This document shows, piece by piece, positions 17,619 through 31,878 of a stretch of DNA of 45,970 bases. The notes below the pieces were generated by a model that searched no databases, was not told the DNA's origin, and worked only from the letters and a program-made list of their open reading frames with translations. Both the position numbers and the translations under genes were made by a program. The number at the start of each line of letters is the position of its first letter. Within the stretch, counting starts at the first letter, position 1. Source of the DNA: Spirochaetaceae bacterium (GTDB lineage: Bacteria; Spirochaetota; Spirochaetia; SZUA-6; DRHE01). The stretch is taken from positions 2,632,744 through 2,678,713 of the forward strand of contig CP070696.1 of the NCBI GenBank assembly GCA_020353535.1. The letters run 5' to 3'.

Positions 17619-19703
17619 CGGGATTGTACCCCGTACCTTCTGCACGATCTCATCCTGCACGGATTGGGGGGTTGGTTGGTAGAAGGAAAACTGCATGGTG
17701 TGGTTGGCTCGTCCCTGCGAGAGGCTTCGTAGTCGGGTGGTATACCCGAACAGAAGTCGCAGCGCAACGAGGGCTTTCACCACCTTACCCCCATGCCGAT
17801 CTTCGATCCCTTCAACCTTGCCCATGCGCCCCATGAGATCCGAAATCAGATCCCCCAGGTACTCCTCCGGAGTGAAGATTTCCACTCCCATGATCGGTTC
17901 CAGGATGGTCGGTTTGGCTCTTTCAAGCCCGATCTTATAGGCCATCGAAGCAGCGATCCGAAACGCCATGTCGCTGGAGTCTACCTCGTGGTGCGATCCA
18001 TCGAGCACAATCGCCCGGAAATCGACCATCGGATACCCAACCAGCACCCCGTTTGCCCTGGCTTCCTCTATCCCCTTCTGAATAGCAGGAATGTACTCCT
18101 TCGGAACGCCGCCGCCTACAATCTTGTTTTCAAATAGAAACCCAGTCCCGGTTGGAAGCGGTTCGAAACGCATCACGACGTGGCCATACTGACCCCGCCC
18201 ACCGCTCTGGCGGATGAACTTTCCTTCTGCCTCCGCCGAAGCCGTGATGGTCTCTCTGTATGCCACCTCCGGCTTGCCAATCGCTGCCTCAACCCGATAT
18301 TCCCGGAACAGACGCTCCACCAGTATCTCCAAGTGTAGCTCTCCCATTCCGGACAGTATCGTTTGACCGGTGTCACTGTCATAACGAATCCGAAAGGTGG
18401 GATCTTCATCCAGGAGCTTTCGAATCGCGCTGCTCAAGGCTTCGCCATCGGCTTTTGTCTTGGGCTCTATTGCGATAGAGACCACAGGCTCGGGAAACAC
18501 CATCGACTCGAGTATCACCGGGTGCCTCTCTTCGCAGAGAGAATCCCCCGTATGAACTTTTTTCAGGCCCACCGCCGCTGCAATGTCTCCTGCACGCACC
18601 TCTTCAATCTGCTCGCGATCGTTGGCGTGCATGCGCAGTAACCTGTGCAGCCGTTCTCGCCGCCCCGCCGTCGCATTATATACGGCACTTCCCGCTTTCA
18701 GCCGGCCGCTGTAGACCCGGAAGTAGGCCAGCTTGCCCACATAGGGATCGCTCATGATCTTGAACACCAAGGCCGCAAAAGGCTGATCCGCCCGCGGCGC
18801 TAATGTGACATAGTCCCCCGTATTGGGCTGAATAGCCGTCACAGTCTCCGCTTCCACCGGGGAGGGCAGGTAGTCCAAGACCGCATCGAGGAGTGTCTGA
18901 ATCCCCTTGTTCTTGAAGGCCGCCCCGCAGAGCACGGGAAAGATTTTTCCCTTCATGGTCGCCGACCGCAGGATTTGCTTGATGCGCGCCACGGTCAATC
19001 GCTTTCCCTCCAGATACTCCTCCAGGAAGATATCGTCGGTCTCCGACAACCGTTCCAGCAGGGCCCCGCGCATCTCAGCCGCTTTTTCCGAGTGCTCATC
19101 GGGAATGGCGCCAACCCGGTAGCGAGCCCCTAATACGTCTTCGTCCCACATATAAGTCTTCATCTCGATGAGATCGATCACACCAACAAAATCCGACTCC
19201 GCTCCGATTGGCAGCTGAATCGCCGTAGCATTCGCCCCGAGACGTCGATGGAGCTCTTCAATCACTCCTTCGAATCGCGCCCCGATTCGATCCATCTTGT
19301 TGATGAAGACAATTCGCGGGATTTTATAACGGTTCGCCTGTTTCCAGACGGTTTCACTCTGTGGCTCTACTCCCTTAACGGCGCAAAAAACGCCTATGAC
19401 TCCATCTAATACTCTCAAAGATCGTTCCACCTCGGCCGTGAAATCCACATGACCGGGGGTATCTATTATGTTGATCTGGCAACCTTTCCAGGAGCAAAAA
19501 GTCGCGGCGGCGGTGATCGTAATGCCCCGCTCCTTCTCGAGCTCCATCCAGTCCATCTCCGCTTCCCCCGCATGGACCTCCCCCATCTTGTGGGTTCGCC
19601 CGGCGTAGTAGAGGATACGCTCCGTTGTCGTCGTCTTCCCGGCGTCTATATGCGCCGTAATGCCGATGTTGCGGATCCTCTCGAGCGGGAACGGAACGGA
19701 CAT
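17610..19703 (-). CDS. fusA: Translation elongation factor G
   Basis: EF-G drives tRNA-mRNA translocation by GTP hydrolysis. G1 is AHIDAGKT (17-24), followed by [19 protein letters not shown] and NKMD. Domains 3-5 include [14 protein letters not shown] and [13 protein letters not shown]. Length 697 is typical. Spirochaetes usually carry two EF-G paralogues, one for translocation and one for ribosome recycling; the location next to tuf and rpsG suggests the translocating form, but sequence alone does not prove it. Its 3' end forms part of the tuf regulatory element. Confidence 0.97.
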   Translation of the reverse strand: MSVPFPLERIRNIGITAHIDAGKTTTTERILYYAGRTHKMGEVHAGEAEMDWMELEKERGITITAAATFCSWKGCQINIIDTPGHVDFTAEVERSLRVLDGVIGVFCAVKGVEPQSETVWKQANRYKIPRIVFINKMDRIGARFEGVIEELHRRLGANATAIQLPIGAESDFVGVIDLIEMKTYMWDEDVLGARYRVGAIPDEHSEKAAEMRGALLERLSETDDIFLEEYLEGKRLTVARIKQILRSATMKGKIFPVLCGAAFKNKGIQTLLDAVLDYLPSPVEAETVTAIQPNTGDYVTLAPRADQPFAALVFKIMSDPYVGKLAYFRVYSGRLKAGSAVYNATAGRRERLHRLLRMHANDREQIEEVRAGDIAAAVGLKKVHTGDSLCEERHPVILESMVFPEPVVSIAIEPKTKADGEALSSAIRKLLDEDPTFRIRYDSDTGQTILSGMGELHLEILVERLFREYRVEAAIGKPEVAYRETITASAEAEGKFIRQSGGRGQYGHVVMRFEPLPTGTGFLFENKIVGGGVPKEYIPAIQKGIEEARANGVLVGYPMVDFRAIVLDGSHHEVDSSDMAFRIAASMAYKIGLERAKPTILEPIMGVEIFTPEEYLGDLISDLMGRMGKVEGIEDRHGGKVVKALVALRLLFGYTTRLRSLSQGRANHTMQFSFYQPTPQSVQDEIVQKVRGTIPNL

Positions 19704-19755
19704 ACGCTCGTGTCCCGGGATGCTCGGCTAGAGCATCTAACGGCTTCCAGTCAAT

Positions 19756-20226
19756 CTACCAACGATAGTGGGCAAACGCCTTGTTTGCCTCCGCCATTCG
19801 GTGGGTGTCTTCTTTTTTCTTGAAGGCAGCTCCTGTTTGGTTGTAGGCGTCCATTAGCTCGGCAGCGAGCTTGTCGCTCATCGCCGATCCGTGCCGATCC
19901 CTGGAGTACTGGATGATCCAGCGCATGGCCAGCGCGTCCCGCCTGCTCTCACGCACCTCCACGGGAACCTGATAGGTCGAACCCCCGACCCTTCGTGATT
20001 TCACCTCAACCACAGGCTTTACATTTTCAAGGGCTTTCTCGAAAACCTCCACGGGATCTTTCCCGATTTTTTGCTTGACGATGTCCAACGCATCGTACAT
20101 GATGCCGTATCCGACTGATTTCTTGCCCCGATGCATCATCCGGACCACCATCCGGGAAATATTCAGGTTGCCGTACTTCGGATCCGGCGGAATGGGCCTC
20201 TTCGGCGGTATTCTTCTCCTAGGCAT
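19756..20226 (-). CDS. rpsG: Small ribosomal subunit protein uS7
   Basis: S7 organises the 3' domain of 16S rRNA and touches the E site. The start [20 protein letters not shown] and the segments [20 protein letters not shown] and [20 protein letters not shown] are family-typical. Length 156 is standard. In E. coli S7 represses the str operon through the rpsL-rpsG spacer; here that spacer is only 13 bp, so this feedback site is absent. Confidence 0.98.
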   Translation of the reverse strand: MPRRRIPPKRPIPPDPKYGNLNISRMVVRMMHRGKKSVGYGIMYDALDIVKQKIGKDPVEVFEKALENVKPVVEVKSRRVGGSTYQVPVEVRESRRDALAMRWIIQYSRDRHGSAMSDKLAAELMDAYNQTGAAFKKKEDTHRMAEANKAFAHYRW

Positions 20227-20239
20227 AGCAGTTCCTCAA

Positions 20240-20617
20240 TCAGACCTTCGGTCGCTTGGTTCCGTATTTCGACCGAGCCTTGCGACGATCCTCTACTCCC
20301 AAGGTATCCTTGGCGCCCCGGATGATGTGATAACGCACACCGGGCAGATCCTTGACCCTGCCTCCTCGGACCAACACCACCGAGTGTTCCTGTAGGTTAT
20401 GACCGATCCCAGGAATATAAGCGGTCACCTCGATCCCGTTGCTCAAACGAACCCTAGCCACCTTTCTCAGGGCTGAATTCGGCTTTTTCGGTGTAACGGT
20501 CATCACTCGGGTGCACACCCCCCTCTTTTGAGGGCAGGACTGCAGGGCCGGAGCCTTGTTCTTCTTGTGTACAGCTTCTCTGCCTTTACGAACAAGCTGA
20601 TTGATCGTTGGCATCAC
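20240..20617 (-). CDS. rpsL: Small ribosomal subunit protein uS12
   Basis: S12 lies at the decoding centre. The start [20 protein letters not shown] and the loops [11 protein letters not shown] and [13 protein letters not shown] are intact. Lys43 and Lys88, where substitutions give streptomycin resistance in other bacteria, are both wild-type. Length is 125. It opens the str cluster, 254 bp after rpoC, behind a recognisable promoter. Confidence 0.98.
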   Translation of the reverse strand: MMPTINQLVRKGREAVHKKNKAPALQSCPQKRGVCTRVMTVTPKKPNSALRKVARVRLSNGIEVTAYIPGIGHNLQEHSVVLVRGGRVKDLPGVRYHIIRGAKDTLGVEDRRKARSKYGTKRPKV

Positions 20618-20871
20618 ATCTCTCCTACATGCACAGACACATTAATAACCCGTCAAAAAATCGGCGGGTGAGAATCTAACAATACATACACAAAATGTCA
20701 ACCCCCGGAGAGTTCTCCCCGTGAGGTTGATCAGGGTGGTCTACAATTCGTTTTTCTAACAGTCCTGCGCCAGATACTTCTTCTGGGCAGCGAGGCCACA
20801 TCCTCACGAATCCGACCTCACCTATGCAAAATAGCAAAAACCTCCGAAACAATCAAGAGCCCAGCTGCAAT
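20618..20871. other. Intergenic region between rpoC and rpsL
   Basis: No gene is seen in these 254 bp. In the direction of transcription it holds an unstructured stretch after rpoC, the dyad GGAGA-GT-TCTCC near 20710, the rpsL promoter, then a leader hairpin (ACCCG with CGGGT around an oligo-T loop, about 20650-20670) and the rpsL ribosome-binding site. I see no convincing rho-independent terminator after rpoC, so readthrough into the str cluster is plausible. Confidence 0.6.
20674..20701 (-). promoter_or_regulatory. Sigma-70-type promoter of the rpsL-rpsG-fusA-tuf-S10 cluster
   Basis: On the minus strand a perfect -35 box TTGACA (20696-20701) is followed after 16 bp by TTAGAT (20674-20679), or after 17 bp by TAGATT. 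It lies about 60 bp before the rpsL ATG, the only substantial gap between rpoC and the end of the ribosomal cluster. Confidence 0.7.
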
Positions 20872-23800
20872 TTACTCCGATTCCTGGAGCATCGCTGCCA
20901 GCTCTTTCTCCCGTCGCTTTTCCTCGATGATCCGGTCTACCTGTATGTCCAGATCTTCCATATTTTCATCGAGCAGCTTGATGTCGTTGTAGGCACGAAT
21001 TCCCGTTCCGGCGGGTATCAGGTGGCCGATGATCACATTCTCCTTCAAACCGTGCAGGTAATCCCTGCTGCCTTTGATCGAGGCATTGGTAAGCACTCGG
21101 GTTGTTTCCTGAAAGGAGGCCGCGGATATAAAGCTGTCGATATTCAGCGAAGCTTTCGTGATTCCCAACAGCAGCGGCCTGGCTATGGCAGGTTGTCCGC
21201 CCTCGCGAATCACCTTTCTGTTTTCCTCGTTGAACTTGTACCTGTCGATCTGCTGGCCGAAGATGAAATTCGTATCCCCAACCTGCATGATTTCGATCTT
21301 CTTCATCATCTGCCGGATGATCACCCCGATGTGCTTGTCATTGATATTCACGCCCTGAAGACGATAGACTTCCTGGATCTCATTTACCAGGTAACTCTGC
21401 AGAGCCTGCTCACCGAGGATCAGCAGGACATCGTGGGGATCGATGTTGCCGTCGCACAACTGCTCTCCCGCTTCGACGTGATCACTGTCTCGCACAAACA
21501 GATGCTTGCCCATGGGCACGAGGTGCTTGAACTCCTTCCCATAGGGATCCACAACCACGATAACCCGTTTGCCCTTGAGCAGCCCCCGAAAGCTCACCGT
21601 CCCACTGACCTTGGCCAGTACCGCCGGATTTTTCGGCTTGCGAGCCTCGAACAGCTCACCCACTCGGGGAAGACCACCGGTGATATCTCGGGTTTTGACG
21701 CTCTCCCGCGGAAGCTTGGCTAGGATCCGCCCAGGATTGATATGATCCCCATCTGCAACGTTGAGATAGGCGTTGCCGGGCAGATAGTAGGTCGCTGCTA
21801 TTTCTCCGCTCTCATCGTGAATCACGATTCTGGGCTGCAGGGTTTCGACTGTATAATCGGTGATCTTTTTCTCTATTTTACCCGTGTCCTCGTTGATCTC
21901 CTCTTTGAGGGTCGTACCCAGGACGATATCCTCGAACACGACCTTGCCCGCGGTTTCTGCGATGATCGGCTCACTGAAGGGATCGAAGTAGGCGATGGCC
22001 TCCTCCACCCCGACGATCTGCCCCCCGCTGACCATCAACTCCGAGCCGTTTCGAATATCGACGCGCTGGGGCTGGGCTATCAAGAGCAGAGAATCCTTGG
22101 TGCGGTTAACGTAGGCGATCTCCTCGGCGATGATCTTCTCACCCTTTCGCTGTACGACAACCTCGCCCTTCAACACCTTCTGTCCGTCCTTGACCATGAC
22201 CCTGTCCCCGGTTTTGAGATCGATGGTGCGCAGGATTCTGTGGACCATTATGTAGCCCTTGCGGGTGAAAAGAAGATTGCCCGCCTTTACCGGCACGGTG
22301 TTCCCGGTAATGCTTGCCACCAGGACGGGATACCTGAGATAGATACGGTTTTCTTCGCTGATCTTCGTAGCCGCACCACCGATATGAAAGGTCCGCATGG
22401 TGAGCTGCGTCCCCGGCTGACCGATGGACTGGGCCGCAATGATGCCTACGGCTTCTCCGATATTCACGGTTCGGTTGGTGGCCAAGTTGCGTCCATAGCA
22501 CTTCACGCACACACCGTGCTGAGCTTCACAGGTAAGTACCGTGCGAATCCGCACATGTTCGATACCGGCGGCCTCGATCTGATCGGCTATCTCGTCGGTG
22601 ATCTCCTGATTCACGTCGATGATGATCTCACCGGTAATCGGGTGCCGCACCCGCTCCAGTGTGAAACGTCCCACGATCCGGTCGCGGAGGGATTCGACGA
22701 TCTCCTCTCCATCCTTGATGGCGCGCATCTCCAGTCCGTTGATGGTACCGCAATCATCGTCGTTGACCACCACATCCTGAGCAATATCCACCAGCCTGCG
22801 GGTCAGATACCCGGCGTCAGCGGTCTTCAGGGCTGTGTCGGCCAATCCTTTGCGTGCACCGTTTGTAGAGATGAAAAACTCAATCACGGACAGCCCCTCC
22901 TTGAAGTTGCTGCGGATGGGCAGCTCAATGATTTCCCCGGAAGGCTTGGCCATCAATCCCCGCATCCCTCCGAGCTGGCGGATCTGACTGCGGGAGCCCC
23001 GGGCGCCGGAGTAAGCCATCATGTGAACGGGATTGAATCCAGCCCGATCCTTTTTCAACTCCTCCATCAACTCGTTGGTAATGTGCTCGTTTGTTGAGCT
23101 CCACTCCTCCACGACGCGGTTGTACCGTTCCTCGTTGGTGATATGCCCCTGCAGGTACTGATTTTGGATCTCCTCCACCTGGGCGTTGGCTTTGGCGATA
23201 AGGTCCTTCTTGGTTTCCGGGATAATGATGTCTTCCATACCGATGGTCGCGCCAAAACGGGTGGCGTAACGGAAACCCAGATCCTTGATCGTGTCGAGCA
23301 TCTTGACGGTCACATCCGAGTCGTGCTCCTTGTAGCAGGCCGCGATGAGATTGCGTAGCTCCTTCTCCCCAAGCGGTTGGTTGATGAACTCTATTTCCGC
23401 CGGTAGCTCCTCGTTGAGGACGATTCGTCCCGGCGTCGTTTCGAGATATTCGCCGTCGGTTTTGACTTTCACGAGAGCCTGGTAGTCCACCGACCGGGCA
23501 TCGACGGCCATAAGGACCTCCTCGATGCTGCTGAAATACTTACCCTCGCCCTTGGCTCCCTCTTTTGCCCGGGTCAGGTAGTTGATACCGAGCACCATAT
23601 CCTGGGTGGGAATAACAATTGGATTGCCGTTAGCCGGATTTAGCAGGTTTCGGGAAGAGAGCATCAAGGTCCAGCATTCGATCTGAGCGGCGGGGGTGAG
23701 GGGGACATGGACAGCCATCTGGTCACCGTCAAAGTCTGCATTGAAGGCGTGACAGACCAGGGGATGGAGCTTAATGGCCTTGCCCTCCACCAGCACAGGT

Positions 23801-25080
23801 TCGAACGCCTGGATACCCAGTCGATGCAGAGTCGGAGCCCGATTCAACAACACGGGGTGTTCGGTTACCACCTCGTCAAGCACGGCCCAAACTTCCGGCG
23901 TCTCCATCTCCACGAGGGTCTTGGCCTTCTTGATGTTATACACCACATCTTTTTCCACCAGTTTGCGCATGATGAACGGTTTGTATAATTCCAGAGCCAT
24001 TTTTGTGGGAAGCCCACACTGATGGAGTTTGAGCTCCGGACCGACCACGATCACCGAACGGCCCGAGTAATCCACCCGCTTACCAAGGAGGTTCTGGCGA
24101 AAACGCCCCTGTTTCCCTTTGAGCATGTCGGAGAGGGATTTCAGCGGACGATTGGCCGCACCCTTCACCACCCGCTTTTTTTTGGAGTTGTCGAAGAGGG
24201 CATCTACGGCCTCTTGAAGCATTCTCTTCTCATTACGAATGATAATATCCGGTGCGTTCAAGGCCAGCAGGCGCTTCAGGCGATTGTTCCTGTTGATTAC
24301 CCGCCGATACAAATCATTCAAGTCGGAAGTCGCGAATCGTCCGCCGTCCAGCTGCACCATCGGCCGAAGCTCCGGCGGGATGACCGGAATAACGTCGAGG
24401 ATCATCCAGTCCGGACGATTTCCGGAATCCCGGAACTGCTCGACAATCTCGATACGCTTGAGAAGGCGCTTGTCGCTCTTGCGACCTTTCTCCTGCATCT
24501 TGACCCTCAATTCCGCGGACAGGGCGTCCAGATCCAGGTTCTCCAGCAGGGTCCGAATGGCCTCAGCGCCGATGCCTGCTGAAAAGGCCATACCATAGCG
24601 CTCCTGAGCCTCCAGATACTCCTCTTCGGTGAGCAGCTGCATCTTCTTGAGGTCCGTGTCACCGGGATCAATGACGATGTACTTCTCGTAGTAAAGAATC
24701 GAGCGCAGGGCTACGATTGCCAGATCCAGCAACAGCCCCATGCGGGAGGGGACGGAACGATAGTACCAGATATGGGAGACCGGCGAGGCCAACTCGATAT
24801 GCCCCATCCGCTCGCGGCGCACGCGAAAATGAGTTACCTCTACGCCGCAGCGGTCGCAGATCACGCCCTTGTAGCGGATGGATTTGAACTTCCCGCAGTA
24901 GCACTCCCACTCTTTGGTGGTACCGAAGATACGCTCACAGAACAATCCATCCTTTTCCGGCCGCAATGTTCTGTAGTTGATCGTCTCCGGTTTCTTCACC
25001 TCCCCGTACGACCAGGCACGAATCTGGTCGGGTGAGGCCAACTTGATCATAATACTATCGAAATCTTGCATTTCTCGCAT
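20872..25080 (-). CDS. rpoC: RNA polymerase subunit beta-prime
   Basis: Beta-prime carries the catalytic Mg site: [14 protein letters not shown] at residues 447-460 holds the three Asp ligands. The N-terminal zinc ribbon has Cys60, Cys62, Cys75 and Cys78. A second cysteine cluster ([20 protein letters not shown]) and the trigger-loop region with [20 protein letters not shown] follow. Length 1402 matches bacterial beta-prime without large insertions. I chose ATG 25080 because GGGAGGGA lies 8 nt upstream; an ATG three codons later is less well placed. It follows rpoB across a hairpin-rich spacer. Confidence 0.99.
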   Translation of the reverse strand: MREMQDFDSIMIKLASPDQIRAWSYGEVKKPETINYRTLRPEKDGLFCERIFGTTKEWECYCGKFKSIRYKGVICDRCGVEVTHFRVRRERMGHIELASPVSHIWYYRSVPSRMGLLLDLAIVALRSILYYEKYIVIDPGDTDLKKMQLLTEEEYLEAQERYGMAFSAGIGAEAIRTLLENLDLDALSAELRVKMQEKGRKSDKRLLKRIEIVEQFRDSGNRPDWMILDVIPVIPPELRPMVQLDGGRFATSDLNDLYRRVINRNNRLKRLLALNAPDIIIRNEKRMLQEAVDALFDNSKKKRVVKGAANRPLKSLSDMLKGKQGRFRQNLLGKRVDYSGRSVIVVGPELKLHQCGLPTKMALELYKPFIMRKLVEKDVVYNIKKAKTLVEMETPEVWAVLDEVVTEHPVLLNRAPTLHRLGIQAFEPVLVEGKAIKLHPLVCHAFNADFDGDQMAVHVPLTPAAQIECWTLMLSSRNLLNPANGNPIVIPTQDMVLGINYLTRAKEGAKGEGKYFSSIEEVLMAVDARSVDYQALVKVKTDGEYLETTPGRIVLNEELPAEIEFINQPLGEKELRNLIAACYKEHDSDVTVKMLDTIKDLGFRYATRFGATIGMEDIIIPETKKDLIAKANAQVEEIQNQYLQGHITNEERYNRVVEEWSSTNEHITNELMEELKKDRAGFNPVHMMAYSGARGSRSQIRQLGGMRGLMAKPSGEIIELPIRSNFKEGLSVIEFFISTNGARKGLADTALKTADAGYLTRRLVDIAQDVVVNDDDCGTINGLEMRAIKDGEEIVESLRDRIVGRFTLERVRHPITGEIIIDVNQEITDEIADQIEAAGIEHVRIRTVLTCEAQHGVCVKCYGRNLATNRTVNIGEAVGIIAAQSIGQPGTQLTMRTFHIGGAATKISEENRIYLRYPVLVASITGNTVPVKAGNLLFTRKGYIMVHRILRTIDLKTGDRVMVKDGQKVLKGEVVVQRKGEKIIAEEIAYVNRTKDSLLLIAQPQRVDIRNGSELMVSGGQIVGVEEAIAYFDPFSEPIIAETAGKVVFEDIVLGTTLKEEINEDTGKIEKKITDYTVETLQPRIVIHDESGEIAATYYLPGNAYLNVADGDHINPGRILAKLPRESVKTRDITGGLPRVGELFEARKPKNPAVLAKVSGTVSFRGLLKGKRVIVVVDPYGKEFKHLVPMGKHLFVRDSDHVEAGEQLCDGNIDPHDVLLILGEQALQSYLVNEIQEVYRLQGVNINDKHIGVIIRQMMKKIEIMQVGDTNFIFGQQIDRYKFNEENRKVIREGGQPAIARPLLLGITKASLNIDSFISAASFQETTRVLTNASIKGSRDYLHGLKENVIIGHLIPAGTGIRAYNDIKLLDENMEDLDIQVDRIIEEKRREKELAAMLQESE

Positions 25081-25097
25081 TTAAAAGTCCCTCCCAC

Positions 25098-25185
25098 AGG
25101 GGCATACGCCCCTTCGTCGTGAAGCAACCACCATCTATAGCAGAATGGAAGGTTGCCTCATCCTCGGCCGGGCATACCCCTGGCC
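25098..25185 (-). promoter_or_regulatory. Three hairpins in the rpoB-rpoC spacer
   Basis: The 114-bp spacer contains a 6-bp stem with a GTAT loop on the minus strand (25098-25113, AGGGGC with GCCCCT), a GCAACC/GGTTGC stem (25124-25129 with 25151-25156), and a GGCC-plus-GGG/CCC stem (25166-25185). None is followed by a U-tract. They look like mRNA processing or stability elements rather than terminators, an interpretation that rests on position and structure only. Confidence 0.55.
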
Positions 25186-25194
25186 TCGCAATAA

Positions 25195-28686
<3,492 letters not shown>

Positions 28687-28717
28687 GTGCCCTCCCGTAA
28701 GCTATAAATTGAAGACA

Positions 28718-28750
28718 ATACCACCGGCGGACGCATCCCTCCGGTGGTAT
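28718..28750 (-). promoter_or_regulatory. Strong hairpin between rplL and rpoB
   Basis: ATACCACCGG (28718-28727) and CCGGTGGTAT (28741-28750) form a perfect 10-bp stem with a 13-nt loop in which GG and CC can pair further. No U-run follows on the minus strand. In E. coli the same spacer holds a partial terminator and an RNase III site that lower rpoB expression relative to rplL; a like role is inferred here. Confidence 0.6.
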
Positions 28751-28782
28751 CGAGAATGTGGGATTGTGGTACAAAGTTACGC

Positions 28783-29178
28783 TTATGTAACCTCAACCGT
28801 AGCGCCAGCTGACTCCAGCCGCTCTTTGATTTTTTGAGCCTCTTCTTTGCTGATGGCCTCTTTTACAGACTTGTCACCAGCTTCGACAAGCTCTTTTGCT
28901 TCTTTGAGTCCAAGGCCGGTAATGGCCCGGACCTCCTTGATAACGGGAATTTTCTTCCCATCTTCGAAGCTCTTCAGGACAACGGTAAACTCGATCTGTT
29001 CCTCAGCCGCCGCTGCAGCCTCACCACCGGCGGCTGCCGGCGCTGCTGCCACCGCCACCGGCGCTGCCGCGCTCACACCAAACTTCTCTTCCATCGCCTT
29101 TACAAGCTCCGAAACCTCGAGAACGGTCATATTTGCGATCGCCTCGAGGATTTCATCCTTTTTTGCCAGTGTTGCCAT
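28783..29178 (-). CDS. rplL: Large ribosomal subunit stalk protein bL12
   Basis: L7/L12 dimers form the mobile stalk that recruits translational GTPases. The N-terminal dimerisation domain (about 1-35), an Ala/Gly-rich hinge (about 36-58, [17 protein letters not shown]) and the C-terminal factor-binding domain with [20 protein letters not shown] are all clear. Length 131 is slightly above average. It follows rplJ after 72 bp. Confidence 0.98.
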   Translation of the reverse strand: MATLAKKDEILEAIANMTVLEVSELVKAMEEKFGVSAAAPVAVAAAPAAAGGEAAAAAEEQIEFTVVLKSFEDGKKIPVIKEVRAITGLGLKEAKELVEAGDKSVKEAISKEEAQKIKERLESAGATVEVT

Positions 29179-29250
29179 TTATCTTCTCCTTGTCTTAAGT
29201 ATTTTCTCAAGCAGCAATAGCTGGAACACTCAAGAAGACTAATGCTGCCT

Positions 29251-29787
29251 CTATTGCTTTTCCTTGCTTTCGGCCACGGCCTGCAAGGTTCGTACCAGTT
29301 TTGTGACAACCCCGCTCATCGCGTACATCAGATTTGTCAATGGAGCGTTCATCGTGCCCATCAACATTGCATACAGCTGCTCTCTGCCCGGGAGCTTACT
29401 GATGGCCTCTACCTGCTCGGGGGACAGCACCTTTCCTTCGATCAATCCGCCCTTGATTCTTAGGGTGGAATCTCTGGTGAAATCAAAAAGCACCTTGGAG
29501 ATCGGACCGATATCGTTTTTGACCAGGGCCAGAGCCGTCGGATCGATCAGGAACTCCTCCTCGAAATCTAATCCCAGCTCGCTCAAGGCCAGTCGGGCGA
29601 AGTTGTTCTTGACAACCCGGTATTCCGCCTCCTTTTGCTGCAAGGATCGGCGCAACTCCGTCAGTTGGTTAACGTCGAGACCCCGGAAATCCGTAAAAAT
29701 AACATCTCGCGAGCTCTCAATAAGCTCCTTGATCTTCTTGATGCCTTCTGTTTTATATGGCTGTATCTTCTGAGTTTTGTCTGCCAT
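29251..29787 (-). CDS. rplJ: Large ribosomal subunit stalk protein uL10
   Basis: L10 anchors the L12 dimers to 23S rRNA. It shows the N-terminal rRNA-binding region with DFRGLDVNQLTELRRSLQQK and VVKNNFARLAL, and a C-terminal helix (about 140-175) for L12 binding. Length is 178. It begins 3 nt after rplA, so the long rplJ leader to which the L10-L12 complex binds in E. coli does not exist here. Confidence 0.97.
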   Translation of the reverse strand: MADKTQKIQPYKTEGIKKIKELIESSRDVIFTDFRGLDVNQLTELRRSLQQKEAEYRVVKNNFARLALSELGLDFEEEFLIDPTALALVKNDIGPISKVLFDFTRDSTLRIKGGLIEGKVLSPEQVEAISKLPGREQLYAMLMGTMNAPLTNLMYAMSGVVTKLVRTLQAVAESKEKQ

Positions 29788-29790
29788 AGC

Positions 29791-30471
29791 TTAAGCCTTT
29801 TCCTTGGGATTCACCATGACCCCGGGCCCCATGGTGGAGGACACGGCGATCGATTTGATGAACTCCCCCTTGATATCCGCGGGTTTTTTCCGCTGGACTT
29901 CATCGATCAGAAGCCGGGCGTTTTCTGCGATTTTCTCCCTGCCCATGGATACCTTTCCGATCGGTAGATGGACGACCCCCGATTTGTCCCCTCGGAACTC
30001 AATCCGACCCTTTTTCAGCTCGTCGATAGCGTCTTTTATATCGAAAGTCACGGTTTTGGTCTTGGGATTGGGCATCATACCCCGTCGTCCCAGTATCGGC
30101 CCGAGCTTTCCGACGTCCTTCATCATATCGGGGGTAGCTACGGCAACATCAAAATCCAGCCATCCCCCTTGAATCTTCTCCACAAGATCCGTATCACCGA
30201 CATAGGTCGCTCCTGCCTGCCTGGCTTCCTCCGCCTTGTCACCCTTGGCAAAGACGAGGATCTTCTTTTCCGCCCGGAAGCTGTTGGGCAAGACCAGGGT
30301 ATCTCGAATCGAGTGTTTTGCCTTGACGTTTAGCCTGAGAGCTATTTCCACAGTCTCGTCGAACTTTGCATAGGACAGATCCTTCACCAGATCCAAGGCC
30401 TGGTCCAGGCCGTACTGCTCCCTGGCGTCGTATTTTCCTAGCATTTGCCGGTACTTCTTCCCTCTCTTCAT
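29791..30471 (-). CDS. rplA: Large ribosomal subunit protein uL1
   Basis: L1 forms the flexible stalk on the E-site side that moves deacylated tRNA. Motifs are GKYDAREQYGLDQALDLVKD, VEKIQGGWLDFDVAVATPDM, GRRGMMPNPKTKTVTFDI and the C-terminal INSPL-equivalent KGEFIKSIAVSSTMGPGVMV. Length 226 is usual. Its ATG directly follows the rplK stop (TAG-ATG), so translation is coupled. Confidence 0.98.
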   Translation of the reverse strand: MKRGKKYRQMLGKYDAREQYGLDQALDLVKDLSYAKFDETVEIALRLNVKAKHSIRDTLVLPNSFRAEKKILVFAKGDKAEEARQAGATYVGDTDLVEKIQGGWLDFDVAVATPDMMKDVGKLGPILGRRGMMPNPKTKTVTFDIKDAIDELKKGRIEFRGDKSGVVHLPIGKVSMGREKIAENARLLIDEVQRKKPADIKGEFIKSIAVSSTMGPGVMVNPKEKA

Positions 30472-30906
30472 CTACAGCCCCTCCACGGTTACACCCATGC
30501 TGCGGGCTGTTCCGGCGATGATCCGCATCGCCCCTTCGATATCTGTGGCATTCAGATCCGCCATTTTCTGCTCTGCGATCGCCCGTACCTGGGCGGCTTT
30601 AATGGTCGCCACCTTGTCCTTATTTGGCACGGATGATCCTTTCTCCAACCCACAGGCCTTTTTTATCAATACCGCCGCCGGGGGAGTTTTGGTAATGAAG
30701 GTAAAACTCTTGTCCGCGTACACGGTGATCACAACCGGAATCAGGATTCCTGGTTCCATATTCTTGGTGCGATCGTTGAACTGCTGCACGAATTGGGGTG
30801 CGGACACCCCGTGGGGACCCAAGGCGGGCCCCACCGGCGGTGCGGGTGTTGCCTTGCCCGCAGGAACCTGCAGCTTGATGAAGGCTGCAATTTTCTTTTT
30901 CGCCAT
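30472..30906 (-). CDS. rplK: Large ribosomal subunit protein uL11
   Basis: L11 binds the GTPase-associated centre of 23S rRNA and is the target region of thiostrepton. Features are [25 protein letters not shown] split across the proline-rich N-terminal domain and the RNA-binding C-terminal domain ending [16 protein letters not shown]. Length 144 is standard. GGAGG lies 8 nt before ATG 30906. Confidence 0.98.
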   Translation of the reverse strand: MAKKKIAAFIKLQVPAGKATPAPPVGPALGPHGVSAPQFVQQFNDRTKNMEPGILIPVVITVYADKSFTFITKTPPAAVLIKKACGLEKGSSVPNKDKVATIKAAQVRAIAEQKMADLNATDIEGAMRIIAGTARSMGVTVEGL

Positions 30907-30934
30907 TTTGTAAACCTCCGTTCGTGGTGGTAGC

Positions 30935-30958
30935 GTCTGTCGAACGTTTCGATCAGAC
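30935..30958 (-). promoter_or_regulatory. Hairpin in the rplK leader, possible L1 autoregulatory site
   Basis: The 63-bp nusG-rplK spacer contains GTCTG-A-TCGAA-ACG-TTCGA-CAGAC on the minus strand: a 10-bp stem with one bulged A and a 3-nt loop, preceded by GGGA. In many bacteria L1 represses rplK-rplA by binding a bulged helix just here. I cannot match the L1 consensus in detail, so the role is a guess from position. Confidence 0.35.
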
Positions 30959-30969
30959 TCCCATGAACC

Positions 30970-31524
30970 CTAGATTTTCTCCACCTGGAGAAAATCTAGC
31001 TCCACCGGTGTTGATCTTCCGAAGATTCCCACCATTACCCGTAATTTTCCCTTTTCCAGATTGATCTCCTCAATCGTGCCGGTAAAGCTATCGAAAGGTC
31101 CGTCGGTGATCCGCACGGTTTCCCCTTCGGTAAAGGTCTGTTTGGGCTTCAATACCTTCTCACTCTTGATCTCACCGGCGCGTTGCAACACCTCCCGAGC
31201 CTCTTCGGCGCTGATTGCTTGAGGTTTCTGGTTCCGATTGAAGCCTACAAATCCCGTCACACCGGGAATCTGCCGGATGGTGGAGCAAATTTGCTTCCAA
31301 TTGCTGTCCGGAAGATCCATTTCGACCATGATGTATCCGGGCAGGAACTTCTTTGAAGACACTCGCCGTTTGCCGTCCCGGACCTCAACTACCTCCTCTG
31401 CCGGCACTTTGACATTGAACACGTACTCCGTCAAAGAACCGTCCTCGACGAGCTTGTTGATGTGCTTCTGCACTTTATTTTCATATCCTGAATATGTATG
31501 GACCACATACCAGCCTTTTGCCAT
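30970..31524 (-). CDS. nusG: Transcription elongation/antitermination factor NusG
   Basis: NusG binds RNA polymerase and, through its KOW domain, either Rho or S10. The N-terminal NGN domain starts [20 protein letters not shown] and includes [19 protein letters not shown]. The C-terminal KOW domain (about 130-180) contains [20 protein letters not shown] and ends [12 protein letters not shown]. Length 184 is typical. It follows secE, the order seen in most bacteria. Confidence 0.98.
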   Translation of the reverse strand: MAKGWYVVHTYSGYENKVQKHINKLVEDGSLTEYVFNVKVPAEEVVEVRDGKRRVSSKKFLPGYIMVEMDLPDSNWKQICSTIRQIPGVTGFVGFNRNQKPQAISAEEAREVLQRAGEIKSEKVLKPKQTFTEGETVRITDGPFDSFTGTIEEINLEKGKLRVMVGIFGRSTPVELDFLQVEKI

Positions 31525-31561
31525 CTCGTCTCCTGTTAGGCGCTTCGATCGTTCACCAGCA

Positions 31562-31741
31562 CTAGAAAATCAGATCGATTCCCCGGAAGATGAGAAAGTC
31601 CACGATACCCAAAGCGAGGGCGATGAGAATAACAGAAACCAGAACCACCTTTGTCGAAGAGGCCACCTCTTCACGGCTGGGCCAGGTCACTTTCTTGAGT
31701 TCAGCGAAACTTTCTTTAAAGAATCGGATTATCTTCTTCAT
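31562..31741 (-). CDS. secE: Protein translocase subunit SecE
   Basis: A 59-residue frame from ATG 31741 encodes the short, one-TM form of SecE. An amphipathic helix with FFKESFAELKKVTWPSREEV (the conserved WPSR hinge) precedes a single hydrophobic helix at about 32-54. SecE clamps the two halves of SecY in the inner membrane. It lies 37 bp before nusG and just after tRNA-Trp. Confidence 0.96.
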   Translation of the reverse strand: MKKIIRFFKESFAELKKVTWPSREEVASSTKVVLVSVILIALALGIVDFLIFRGIDLIF

Positions 31742-31789
31742 CTCTTACCCTCTTCTTGCGGTCTTGAAGATGCGCAGTTGAAAAGGAAG

Positions 31790-31864
31790 CAGGCCAGGCA
31801 GGACTCGAACCTGCAACATCCGGTTTTGGAGACCGGCGCTCTAGCCAATTGGAGCTACTGGCCT
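31790..31864 (-). tRNA. trnW: tRNA-Trp (anticodon CCA)
   Basis: The minus strand folds into a full cloverleaf: acceptor AGGCCAG/CTGGCCT, D arm GCTC..GAGC, anticodon stem CCGGT/ACCGG with loop CTCCAAA (anticodon CCA), and T arm GCAGG-TTCGAGT-CCTGC. The discriminator is G and the 3' CCA is not encoded. It is embedded between rpmG and secE, a widespread bacterial arrangement, so it must be cut from the mRNA. Confidence 0.97.
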
Positions 31865-31878
31865 TCAGAAGTTCTCTC

